A stretch of 13,442 bases of DNA from Nitrospira sp. ST-bin4 (GTDB taxonomy: Bacteria; Nitrospirota; Nitrospiria; Nitrospirales; Nitrospiraceae), in NCBI GenBank assembly GCA_002083565.1, contig MSXM01000051.1:1955-15396 (forward strand), written 5' to 3'. Positions 7,400 to 13,442 of this stretch are shown here, one piece after another. Below the pieces are notes generated by a model that saw only the letters and a list, made by a program, of their open reading frames with translations, had not been told where the DNA came from and made no database searches. How positions within the stretch are numbered: position 1 is the first letter of the stretch; every line of letters begins with the position of its first letter. The translations under genes and the position numbers were made by a program.

Positions 7400-8841
7400 A
7401 GGGATTGACGATTCTCCTGGTCGATGACGAACCGCTGATGCGCTTGTCGATGGTGGACGCGCTGGAGGCCATCGGGTACGACGTGCATGCGGCCGCATCC
7501 GGGACCGAAGGGATCGATGCGATCCGGCAAAAGCAATTCGATGTTGTAATTACCGATTTGCGGTTGCCCGGCGCCGACGGGTTGACGGTGCTCAAGGCAG
7601 CCAAAGACAAGGCGCCGGAGACGGAGGTGGTGGTGATCACCGCCCACGGTTCCGTGGATACGGCAGTCGGAGCGATGAAGCTGGGCGCGATCGATTATCT
7701 GACGAAGCCGTTTCAGATGGATGAGTTGCTGCTGATCGTTGAGCGGATCGGCCATGTGGTCGTGCTCCGCCGAGAAAATCAGGATCTCAAGGCGGTACTG
7801 GAAGACAAGTTCAGCTTCGGCGGCATTCTGGGCGTCAACAGCCGGATGCGCGCGGTGCTGGACAAGATCAAGCTGGTGGCGGCGACCGACTCGACGGTGT
7901 TGATTCTTGGTGAAAGCGGAACGGGGAAAGAACTGGTGGCCAATGCGGTACATCAGAACAGTCCCCGGCGGGATGCTCCGCTGATCAAGGTGAGTTGCGC
8001 CGCCCTGCCGGAAACACTGTTGGAGGCCGAGCTGTTCGGCCATGAGAAGGGCGCGTTTACAGGGGCAATGCGTCAGCGCCGGGGGCGATTTGAGTTGGCC
8101 CATCGCGGGACATTGTTCCTAGACGAGATCGGTGAACTGTCTGCGGCGGTTCAGGTGAAACTATTGCGGGTGTTGCAGGAACGGACGTTCGAACGGGTGG
8201 GGGGAAACGACACGATTGATGCGGATGTTCGCCTGGTGTGTGCGACACAAAAGGATCTGCGCAAGGAAGTTGCGCAGGGACGGTTTCGAGAAGACCTATT
8301 TTACCGGCTCAACGTCGTACAGGTGATTGTTCCACCGCTGCGGGAACGGCAGGAAGATATCATGGTGATTGCCGAGCATGTGCTGGACACCTGCTCAGGC
8401 AAGCTGAACAAGAAGCTACGGGGATTCTCGCCCCCTGCGCGCGAGCTGCTGCTGCGCTATTCCTATCCGGGGAACGTGCGTGAGCTCGAAAACGTGGTCG
8501 AACGGGCCGTGGCCTTGGGGCATGAGCGGGATGTGATTCAGCCGGCCGACCTGTGCGGTTTCCAATCCTGCCCGTACCTGGGCGGACCACCGCAAGACTC
8601 CTGCGGTTTTTGCAGCGAGGGTCTGACCGGAGGACCGAAGAAAGCAGATACAGTTCTGACCTCACTGGCTGCTGCGCGGGAGGGTTTCGAGAAGGAGTAT
8701 ATTCTGTCTGTGCTGGAGCGCGCCGAAGGCAGCCGCACGGCGGCGTCGAAGATTCTCGGCTTGTCGCGCAAAGCGTTGTGGGAGAAATGCAAACGCTACG
8801 GAATTCCGTCGGCGCACAGGAGCGATGAGGAGGATGAATAA
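7396..8841 (+). CDS. NtrC-family sigma-54-dependent response regulator with an interdomain cysteine cluster
   Basis: Cytoplasmic transcription activator (481 aa) that should open sigma-54 RNA polymerase promoters when phosphorylated by the upstream kinase. The receiver domain (about 1-120) has Asp54 as phosphoacceptor (ITDLRLPG), Thr82 and Lys104, the same numbering as NtrC. The AAA+ domain (about 145-370) has Walker A GESGTGKE (172-179), the sigma-54 contact loop GAFTGA (219-224), and Walker B LFLDEIGE with Asp243/Glu244. The C-terminal Fis-type helix-turn-helix is about 440-470 (GSRTAASKILGLSRKALWEKCKRYGI). The linker between AAA+ and HTH carries Cys387-x4-Cys392-x10-Cys403-x2-Cys406, absent from ordinary NtrC and suggestive of a metal or redox site. 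The ATG lies in an ATGA overlap with the kinase, so co-translation is likely. Its regulon is unknown, so no symbol is given. Confidence 0.95.
   Translation: MKGLTILLVDDEPLMRLSMVDALEAIGYDVHAAASGTEGIDAIRQKQFDVVITDLRLPGADGLTVLKAAKDKAPETEVVVITAHGSVDTAVGAMKLGAIDYLTKPFQMDELLLIVERIGHVVVLRRENQDLKAVLEDKFSFGGILGVNSRMRAVLDKIKLVAATDSTVLILGESGTGKELVANAVHQNSPRRDAPLIKVSCAALPETLLEAELFGHEKGAFTGAMRQRRGRFELAHRGTLFLDEIGELSAAVQVKLLRVLQERTFERVGGNDTIDADVRLVCATQKDLRKEVAQGRFREDLFYRLNVVQVIVPPLRERQEDIMVIAEHVLDTCSGKLNKKLRGFSPPARELLLRYSYPGNVRELENVVERAVALGHERDVIQPADLCGFQSCPYLGGPPQDSCGFCSEGLTGGPKKADTVLTSLAAAREGFEKEYILSVLERAEGSRTAASKILGLSRKALWEKCKRYGIPSAHRSDEEDE
8589..8611 (+). terminator. Intragenic terminator-like hairpin in the regulator
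   Basis: ACCGCA (8589-8594) and TGCGGT (8602-8607) are exact reverse complements with a 7-base loop and are followed directly by a run of Ts (8607-8611). This is the shape of a weak intrinsic terminator inside coding sequence, in the codons of the cysteine-rich linker. Only six pairs, so its function is doubtful. Confidence 0.25.
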
Positions 8842-8865
8842 CGAGGGTGTGCGTGCCTCATCAGG

Positions 8866-8890
8866 CCGTGCGGTCAGTTGCCACGCACGG
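8866..8890. terminator. Inverted repeat between convergent genes, possible weak terminator
   Basis: CCGTGCG (8866-8872) and CGCACGG (8884-8890) form a 7-bp GC-rich stem with an 11-base loop. It lies 24 bp after the regulator stop and 26 bp before the HDOD stop, where a bidirectional terminator would be expected. An alternative 7-bp stem uses GTGCGTG (8849-8855) with CACGCAC (8882-8888). Neither has a T-run on either strand, so termination is inferred from position only. Confidence 0.35.
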
Positions 8891-8916
8891 TGAAGCCGCA
8901 GCCGGTACGGTTCCTG

Positions 8917-9774
8917 CTATGCGGCCGTGGCCAACGGGGAAATAAAGGCCAGCGTGTCCTGCAGCTCCTGCTGAGCCTCGGCCAGTACAGATTGGTGCTT
9001 GTCTAAGTTGAACTGCGTGCACGAGAGAGCAAACGGGTCAAACGGAGGTGGGTCGACGGTCCGATTCGTTTCCAATTGAGCGGCATCGGCGGCAACTCCG
9101 GCCAGGTGAACGATCGACGCGTGCATCTGATACTCAATCGCTTCCTCTGGATGGATCTGGTGGCGAATGGCCTGCTCAATGGGACTCGGCATACCCCAGA
9201 AGCGAACTAACTCCGCACCGACTTCGGCAAAGTCGCATCCGATATTCGATTGTTCCACTTCGGCCAGCTTCGTTCCGAGATGTCCGGATTCGATCAGGGC
9301 AGACTGTGCCCGTTGTGGCACGGTGTGATAGAGGACTAAGTGGCCGATGTCCCGCAAGAGTCCCTCGATAAAGAATCGCTCGCTTTCCATGATACCGCTG
9401 GCTTTGGCAATTTTCCCTGCCATCAGGGCGCAGAGCACACTTTTCCTCCAGAAGGCCGGAAGATCCATGAGGCCTGCCGTCATTCCTGAGAAGGTTCGCC
9501 CAATCGTGGTGGCGGCGACCAAGTCGCTGACGGATTGCATGCCGATCATGTTGACCGCGCGGCTGATACTGTCAATCTGCTTCGGGAATCCATAGAGCGG
9601 ACTGTTCACGACTCTCAAAAGCCGCGCCGCGATGGCCGGATCGATTTTGATCGCGTTTGCCAGGTCGTCCATCGATGACTCGGGGTTATCGACGACCGTG
9701 CGGACACGGGTATAGATTTCCGGGAGTGTAAACATGGCGGAGCAGGATCGAATAAGTTCTTGAGCTGAGGTCAT
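8917..9774 (-). CDS. HDOD-domain signalling protein
   Basis: HDOD proteins are HD-related, usually non-catalytic regulatory domains found in bacterial signalling. The family fold is visible throughout: a FTLPEIYTRV start, then LANAIKIDPAIAARLLRVVNSPLYGFPKQIDSISRAVNMIG, IGRTF, FFIEGLLRDIGHL and the C-terminal helices. The HD pair is degenerate: GLLRDIG has Arg in place of His, and FWRKS has Lys where His is common, arguing against phosphohydrolase activity. I chose the ATG at 9774 (285 aa) because GGAAAGG sits seven bases upstream. A GTG at 9801 would add nine residues (MQSTRKGSD) but has no clear ribosome binding site. It is convergent with the NtrC-type regulator and divergent from the lipoprotein operon. 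A link to either is not shown by the sequence. Confidence 0.9.
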   Translation of the reverse strand: MTSAQELIRSCSAMFTLPEIYTRVRTVVDNPESSMDDLANAIKIDPAIAARLLRVVNSPLYGFPKQIDSISRAVNMIGMQSVSDLVAATTIGRTFSGMTAGLMDLPAFWRKSVLCALMAGKIAKASGIMESERFFIEGLLRDIGHLVLYHTVPQRAQSALIESGHLGTKLAEVEQSNIGCDFAEVGAELVRFWGMPSPIEQAIRHQIHPEEAIEYQMHASIVHLAGVAADAAQLETNRTVDPPPFDPFALSCTQFNLDKHQSVLAEAQQELQDTLAFISPLATAA

Positions 9775-9854
9775 ATCAGAGCCTTTCCGAGTAGACTGCA
9801 CACATGTTCGCCGGTGTGACAGTTGTGTACATCGGTTTAAGCCGAATCAGCGTT

Positions 9855-9870
9855 CCGATATCACTATCGG
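9855..9870. promoter_or_regulatory. Palindrome, candidate operator
   Basis: CCGATA and TATCGG are exact inverted arms separated by TCAC. The site sits 81 bp upstream of the chosen HDOD start, on the side of its likely promoter. The dyad size fits a dimeric regulator site, but no regulator is identified. Confidence 0.35.
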
Positions 9871-9894
9871 TCGTGCCTGAGCAAAACTAAAGGC

Positions 9895-9903
9895 GGGGGG
9901 GGG
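9895..9903. repeat. Nine-G homopolymer tract
   Basis: An uninterrupted run of nine G lies between the divergent genes. It is 121 bp from the HDOD ATG and 167 bp from the lipoprotein ATG. Runs of this length can slip during replication. Confidence 0.8.
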
Positions 9904-10070
9904 ATCTGATGGGAAGCTATCGCGGGGTATGCGGGTTACGGCCAAGGAAGCTCTTATTGTGGTAACGGGAGGCTTGGCTCGCAAGGTGATTTCGAACCTT
10001 GGAGTGTGTATTCTAGACGAGAGAGGCATCGGTTGAAGATAGAGCTGTCGTATTTCAGGAGGAATTTCCA

Positions 10071-10463
10071 ATGACACGAACATGGATGGCGCTGGGTCTG
10101 TGTCTGGCGGTGGCTGTGGCGGGATGTGCCGGAGGAAAGGCCGAGATTAAAGAAGACCGGCTGACAGTCGGGAAGGTGCAGGGAGAGGTCAAAGTCGGGA
10201 TGCCCGCCTCTCAGGTGGCGGAATTGCTCGGGAGCCCCAATATTGTTACGACAGACGAGAAGCGCCGGGAGGTCTGGATCTACGACAAGGTATCCACCGA
10301 TCGGGTCGATACGGCCAGCTCCACCTTTGCGGGCATCATCATTCTAGGCGCTAGTTCGCGGGACAGCTCCAGTTCGCAGCGCCAGCGGACGCTCACCATC
10401 ATCATTAAGTATGATGAAGACAAAAAGGTTCGCGATTTTGCCTACAATGCGACGCAATTCTAA
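10071..10463 (+). CDS. BamE/SmpA-like small lipoprotein
   Basis: A 130-residue predicted lipoprotein. The signal peptide ends in the lipobox VAGC with lipidated Cys19, so it is predicted to be envelope-anchored. The segment VKVGMPASQVAELLGSPNIV followed by REVWIYDK resembles the BamE/SmpA/OmlA fold (conserved Gly, LLGSP, then an aromatic strand). A Ser-rich stretch (SSRDSSSSQRQR) precedes the last strand. True BamE takes part in outer-membrane protein assembly, but this fold is shared by other lipoproteins, so the bamE symbol is not assigned. It has a strong AGGAGG eight bases before the ATG, the best ribosome binding site in the operon, and appears to be the first gene of a five-gene unit. 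Confidence 0.85.
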   Translation: MTRTWMALGLCLAVAVAGCAGGKAEIKEDRLTVGKVQGEVKVGMPASQVAELLGSPNIVTTDEKRREVWIYDKVSTDRVDTASSTFAGIIILGASSRDSSSSQRQRTLTIIIKYDEDKKVRDFAYNATQF

Positions 10464-11055
10464 CTGGGGCGCGAGCGCCGTGCTGCGGCGATGGTGCCTG
10501 GTCGCCCTCAGTCTGGTTCTTCCGGGCCAGCTCGCCGGATGTGCGACGCACTCACAGCCGGAAGAACTCTTTCAGCTGACGCCCGAGAGTGCTGCAAACC
10601 GGGCTATGCAAACCCGCATGTACGAGACCAAGGACGAGGCGGAGTTACTGTCCGCCTCTGCGGCGGTCTTGCAGGATTTGGGATTTCAGGTCGAAGAAAG
10701 CGTGCGGGAGGTGGGCTTTCTGCGGGCGGCAAAGGAACGCAGTGCGAGGGAATACGGACAGTATATTAGCCGGTTTTTTGTGCTGGTGCTGTCCATGGGG
10801 AAAGTGCTTACGCCTGTCGATCTCCACCAGAAAATCTCGGCTTCTCTTGTCGCGCGGGCGGTCAATCCGGCGGCCACGCGCCAAGAAGTTCGAATTATCT
10901 TTTACCGGGTCGTCTGGAAAGGGGATGGCCAGGTCGATCGCACGTACATTCCGCCCGGTCAGCAAAAGATGGAAATGCTCCGCGACCCCGTTCTATACCA
11001 GCAATTCTTCGCCAAACTCTCGAAGGCAGTATTTCTGGAAGGATTTACACTTTGA
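10447..11055 (+). CDS. Uncharacterised lipoprotein, paralogue A of three
   Basis: Predicted lipoprotein of 202 residues from the ATG at 10447. That start overlaps the preceding gene by 17 bp, and the lipobox LAGC gives Cys32. A GTG at 10480 would give a tidier signal peptide (MLRRWCLVALSLVLPGQLAGC, Cys21) with no overlap and is a real alternative. The mature part shares a pattern with the next two genes: TPESAANRAMQTRMYETKDEAEL, then LQDLGF (QDLGF at residues 76-80), a middle region, and a C-terminal DPVLYQQFFAKLSKAVFLEG. The middle region is longer than in paralogue B and contains a hydrophobic FVLVLSMG stretch. I do not recognise a functional family. Context suggests an envelope role in the same transcript as the BamE-like protein. 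Confidence 0.82.
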   Translation: MRRNSNWGASAVLRRWCLVALSLVLPGQLAGCATHSQPEELFQLTPESAANRAMQTRMYETKDEAELLSASAAVLQDLGFQVEESVREVGFLRAAKERSAREYGQYISRFFVLVLSMGKVLTPVDLHQKISASLVARAVNPAATRQEVRIIFYRVVWKGDGQVDRTYIPPGQQKMEMLRDPVLYQQFFAKLSKAVFLEGFTL

Positions 11056-11068
11056 CGAAGAGGTCATG

Positions 11069-11503
11069 ATGACACGACGAGCCGTGCGGGGAATGGTTGC
11101 AGGAGCCACCCTCGCGATGTTGTGCGGATGTGTGCCGCCGCAGCCAGGGCCTGAGCTCCTTGCCCCGACCGAAGCCCAGATGAAAATCCGAAGTGCGCAG
11201 ACCAGAGCTTTCGACGTGAAGGATCGACAGGTTGCTATGCGCAGTGTGATCGCGGCTCTCCAAGATTTGGGTTTCATCATCGAGCGGGCCAACGAGGCGC
11301 TTGGTCTGGTCAGTGCCGCCCGATTCGCCGAGCCAAACTATTACGATATGTTGGGTGTCACCGTTACCGTCCGTCCGCAAGCGGACGGACGGATGATGAT
11401 CCGGGCCAACGCCATCTATAACAACAAGCCCATCGAAGACCCCAAGGTCTACCAGAATTTCTTCGCGACGCTTGAACGTTCGTTATTCGTGACGAAGGAC
11501 TGA
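11069..11503 (+). CDS. Uncharacterised lipoprotein, paralogue B of three
   Basis: Predicted lipoprotein of 144 residues. The signal peptide MTRRAVRGMVAGATLAMLCGC gives lipidated Cys21 in an LCGC lipobox. An ATG one codon earlier (11066) is too close to GAGG (11059-11062), so 11069 is preferred. The frame is open far upstream, but that part overlaps paralogue A and is not coding. The core matches A and C: MKIRSAQTRAFDVKDRQ, LQDLGF (QDLGF at 65-69), LGLVSAARF, then IEDPKVYQNFFATLERSLFV. It is the shortest copy, lacking the extra middle segment. It contains a striking 12-bp inverted repeat. It starts 13 bp after A. Function unknown. Confidence 0.85.
   Translation: MTRRAVRGMVAGATLAMLCGCVPPQPGPELLAPTEAQMKIRSAQTRAFDVKDRQVAMRSVIAALQDLGFIIERANEALGLVSAARFAEPNYYDMLGVTVTVRPQADGRMMIRANAIYNNKPIEDPKVYQNFFATLERSLFVTKD
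11367..11392. repeat. 12-bp perfect inverted repeat inside paralogue B
   Basis: CCGTCCGTCCGC (11367-11378) and GCGGACGGACGG (11381-11392) are exact reverse complements around a central AA. It would form an extremely stable RNA hairpin. It encodes residues near TVRPQADGR. Paralogue C has a weaker, related TCCGTAAGCGGA at 11972-11983. Confidence 0.9.
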
Positions 11504-11511
11504 AACGGGCG

Positions 11512-12114
11512 ATGCGCTCCGGATGGTACAGACAAAGCTGCCGGTGGGGAGCTGGCGGGATCCGGGTGTTGCTGATGGGGGTGGGGTTGAGCCTGCTGCT
11601 CAACGGCTGTCTCTTGCCCTACGAAGCGAGGCACGAAAACCAGTGGGATTCACGGGAACAGATCTGGTTGTCCGAAGAAAGTCAGGTCAAACTCCGTGCG
11701 GCACAGAGTAGGGTCTTTGACACGACTGACCGCACGGCGATCCTTGAGGCGGTTGTCGCCACCATGCAGGACATCGGATTCATGGTCGACGTATTGGATC
11801 AAGATCTGGGCATCGTGTCCGCCAAGAAATATGTCGATCTGGAACGGCCCGCGTTCCTGGACCCCTCTTATCTGCTGTATCGTCCCGACACACTGTTGAT
11901 TCTCTCCAGGAACATCCATACCTGGGGGCCCTTTTTCCACCGCAGCGATCTTGTGAGACTCACCGCCACCGTCCGTAAGCGGAACGCCGCGCAACTCGTC
12001 GTACGCACCAGCGCTCAGTATTATCTGCGCGCAGTCGAAGATCCCGCGCCCTATCAACAATTCTTCCGCACTCTGGAGCAGGCACTCTTTCTCCAGGGGC
12101 AATCCGTCGAATAG
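11512..12114 (+). CDS. Uncharacterised lipoprotein, paralogue C of three
   Basis: Predicted lipoprotein of 200 residues with a basic N-terminus and hydrophobic stretch ending in LNGC (Cys33). Shared features with A and B are VKLRAAQSRVFDTTDRTAI, MQDIGF (QDIGF at 86-90), LGIVSAKKY, a terminal VEDPAPYQQFFRTLEQALFLQG, and an ungapped 28-residue match to B ending in EDP. The middle has an insertion with PSYLLYRPDTLLILSRNIHTWGP (rough positions 107-130), absent in B. The ribosome binding site is weak, so translation may depend on coupling to B, whose stop lies 8 bp upstream. No family recognised; envelope-anchored by prediction. Confidence 0.83.
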   Translation: MRSGWYRQSCRWGAGGIRVLLMGVGLSLLLNGCLLPYEARHENQWDSREQIWLSEESQVKLRAAQSRVFDTTDRTAILEAVVATMQDIGFMVDVLDQDLGIVSAKKYVDLERPAFLDPSYLLYRPDTLLILSRNIHTWGPFFHRSDLVRLTATVRKRNAAQLVVRTSAQYYLRAVEDPAPYQQFFRTLEQALFLQGQSVE

Positions 12115-12125
12115 GATCGGCGGTG

Positions 12126-13367
12126 ATGCCGCTCTTCTCCACATCGCCGTCCGACCGTTCCCTTGGCCGGATTCCATCCGGTGTCTGGGCGCTTGGATTC
12201 GTCAGCCTCTTCATGGACGTTTCGTCCGAAATGATCCATAGCCTGCTGCCGTTGTTCATGGTCACGGTGCTCGGGACCGGTACGGTCGCCGTTGGAATCG
12301 TGGAAGGTCTCGCTGAGTCACTTGCGCTGATAGTCAAAGTGTTTTCGGGGACGCTGAGCGACTATCTGGGCAAGCGAAAACCGCTGGTCCTGTTCGGGTA
12401 TGCGTTGGGTGCGCTCAGTAAGCCGCTCTTTGCGGTGGCCTCTGGTCTTGGCCTCATCATCATCGCCCGCTTGGTGGATCGAGTGGGGAAAGGGCTGCGC
12501 GGAGCGCCAAGGGATGCGCTGGTTGCAGATATCACGCCACCGCACCTGCGAGGCGCCGCCTTTGGATTGCGGCAGTCGCTCGATACGGTCGGAGCCTTCA
12601 TCGGTCCGTTGCTGGCGGTAGGGTTGATGCTGCTCTGGGCCGGCGATTTCCGGGCGGTCTTTTGGGTTGCGGTCATTCCGGGGCTGATGGCGGTAGCACT
12701 ACTGCTGTTCGGCGTTCAGGAGCCTGCGCCGTGCCCGATTCGAACATGGACCAATCCGATCAGACGGGACAATCTTATCCGGCTGGAACAATCCTATTGG
12801 TGGGTGGTGGGCATCGGATCGGTATTTACGTTGGCCCGGTTCAGTGAAGCTTTTCTTGTGCTCCGCGCCCAGCAGAGCGGGATGCTCGTGGCGTTTGTGC
12901 CGCTTGTCATGGTCGCGATGAACCTCGTCTATGCGGTCACGGCGTACCCCTTCGGCAAACTTGCAGATACGGTGAGTCACAGCAAGTTGCTCGTATGCGG
13001 TCTTCTGGCTCTCATTGCGGCTGATCTGGTGCTGGCCACAGCCGAGCATTGGAGCGCCGTCCTGTTGGGGGTGGGGCTCTGGGGGCTACACATGGGGATG
13101 ACGCAGGGTCTGCTGGCCGCCATGGTGGCTGATACGGCGCCGTCTGATTTGCGCGGGACTGCCTATGGGTTTTTCAGCCTCGCCGCCGGGTGCTCGATGC
13201 TCGTGGCTAGCACGTTGGCTGGATTCCTCTGGGATGGACTTGGGGCCTCGGTTACTTTTTATGCGGGCGCCATCTTTTGCGTTGTGGCAATCCTGGGGAT
13301 TTCATTAGCGCCGGTCGGCAGGGCCGGTTCAGCCATGCAGGATGAACGAGGAGCGAGCTTGCCCTGA
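12126..13367 (+). CDS. Major facilitator superfamily (MFS) transporter
   Basis: Inner-membrane secondary transporter of 413 residues with about 12 predicted helices in two halves, the usual MFS size. Family signs are FMDVSSEMIHSLLPLFM in TM1, the loop motif DYLGKRKPL (motif A-like) after TM2, ARLVDRVGKGLRGAPRDALV, and GLRQSLDTVGAFIGPLLA. The second half has YPFGKLADTVSHSKLLVCG as the repeat of the loop motif, and late GTAYGFFSLAAGCSML. Substrate cannot be inferred; it may export a compound. A GTG at 12123 is an alternative start one codon earlier, and AGGA at 12113-12116 serves either. It begins 8-11 bp after paralogue C, so it is likely co-transcribed with the lipoproteins. Confidence 0.92.
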   Translation: MPLFSTSPSDRSLGRIPSGVWALGFVSLFMDVSSEMIHSLLPLFMVTVLGTGTVAVGIVEGLAESLALIVKVFSGTLSDYLGKRKPLVLFGYALGALSKPLFAVASGLGLIIIARLVDRVGKGLRGAPRDALVADITPPHLRGAAFGLRQSLDTVGAFIGPLLAVGLMLLWAGDFRAVFWVAVIPGLMAVALLLFGVQEPAPCPIRTWTNPIRRDNLIRLEQSYWWVVGIGSVFTLARFSEAFLVLRAQQSGMLVAFVPLVMVAMNLVYAVTAYPFGKLADTVSHSKLLVCGLLALIAADLVLATAEHWSAVLLGVGLWGLHMGMTQGLLAAMVADTAPSDLRGTAYGFFSLAAGCSMLVASTLAGFLWDGLGASVTFYAGAIFCVVAILGISLAPVGRAGSAMQDERGASLP

Positions 13368-13442
13368 CGCCGGGCCTTTCAGTTGTCGATTCAGAGTGTT
13401 ATGATCGTCCCCGCGTGTGGATTGTCATTCTATGAATGAGAT
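13368..13442. other. 3' flank of the transporter gene, no gene recognised
   Basis: Seventy-five bases after the MFS stop. GCCC (13361-13364) and GGGC (13372-13375) make only a four-pair stem. TATGAT at 13400-13405 resembles a -10 box but lacks a properly spaced -35. ATGs near 13433 may begin the next gene, which is outside the window. Confidence 0.3.

Larger units (their letters stand above)
9775..10070. promoter_or_regulatory. Divergent intergenic region between the HDOD gene and the lipoprotein operon
   Basis: About 296 bases that must hold promoters for both directions. They contain a nine-G run (9895-9903), a perfect palindrome (9855-9870), an imperfect one TCGGTTTAAGCCGA (9832-9845), and inverted repeat arms GCCAAG (9941-9946) and CTTGGC (9973-9978). 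TATTCT at 10009-10014 could be a -10 box for the rightward operon, but no good -35 was found. AGGAGG at 10057-10062 is the ribosome binding site of the next gene. No coding potential was recognised here. Confidence 0.5.

Noticed and set aside
7294..8103. Long antisense open frame opposite the kinase end and regulator
   Set aside because: It lies fully opposite conserved kinase, receiver and AAA+ motifs, and its product has no family features.
8842..8916. Strong bidirectional intrinsic terminator between the convergent genes
   Set aside because: Stems exist but there is no T-run on either strand; kept only as a low-confidence candidate.
10589..11068. Upstream open extension of paralogue B
   Set aside because: It overlaps paralogue A out of frame and would bury B's lipoprotein signal peptide; the start at 11069 has a ribosome binding site and a correct signal peptide.
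13383..13405. Promoter TTGTCG ... TATGAT after the transporter gene
   Set aside because: The spacer is only 11 bases, too short for a sigma-70 promoter.
1..13442. Mobile element, CRISPR or prophage signs
   Set aside because: No transposase, integrase, regularly spaced repeats or phage-like genes were recognised; gene order and base composition look uniform.

Overview
The window reads as a chromosomal piece of a GC-rich, diderm (two-membrane) bacterium. The tgt-yajC-secD-secF cluster, a large PAS-rich sensor kinase with an NtrC-type regulator, and a run of lipoproteins recall Nitrospira-like Nitrospirota. That assignment is inferred from gene style, not from a marker gene; a deltaproteobacterium-like lineage is not excluded. 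All proposed genes are intact except the first, which is cut by the window edge. I see no rRNA, tRNA, CRISPR array, insertion sequence or phage gene.

Layout. (1) 1-4054, plus strand: 3' part of tgt (queuosine tRNA modification), then yajC, secD and secF, the accessory part of the Sec translocase. This order is classical and housekeeping. The secD-secF gap (72 bp) holds overlapping inverted repeats. (2) 4220-8841, plus strand: a membrane sensor histidine kinase (dCache-like periplasmic sensor, HAMP, three PAS domains, HisKA, HATPase) overlapping by ATGA with a sigma-54-dependent NtrC-family response regulator. The regulator has a four-cysteine cluster between its AAA+ and Fis-type DNA-binding domains. 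(3) 8917-9774, minus strand: an HDOD-domain protein whose HD pair is degenerate, convergent with the regulator. (4) 9775-10070: a divergent intergenic region with a G9 tract and two palindromes. (5) 10071-13367, plus strand: a tightly packed set of a BamE/SmpA-like lipoprotein, three mutually paralogous uncharacterised lipoproteins, and an MFS transporter. Spacings run from a 17-bp overlap to 13 bp, so one operon is likely.

How the parts fit. The sec genes export proteins, and the envelope theme continues with four predicted lipoproteins. The kinase-regulator pair probably turns a periplasmic signal plus cytoplasmic PAS signals into sigma-54-dependent transcription. Its targets are unknown, and I found no good -24/-12 site in the window. 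The two most notable items are the cysteine cluster in the regulator, which recalls the redox/metal-responsive linker of rhizobial NifA, and the triplicated lipoprotein family with an MFS partner. A third theme is long near-perfect inverted repeats inside coding sequence (tgt end, kinase, second lipoprotein), more than I would expect by chance.
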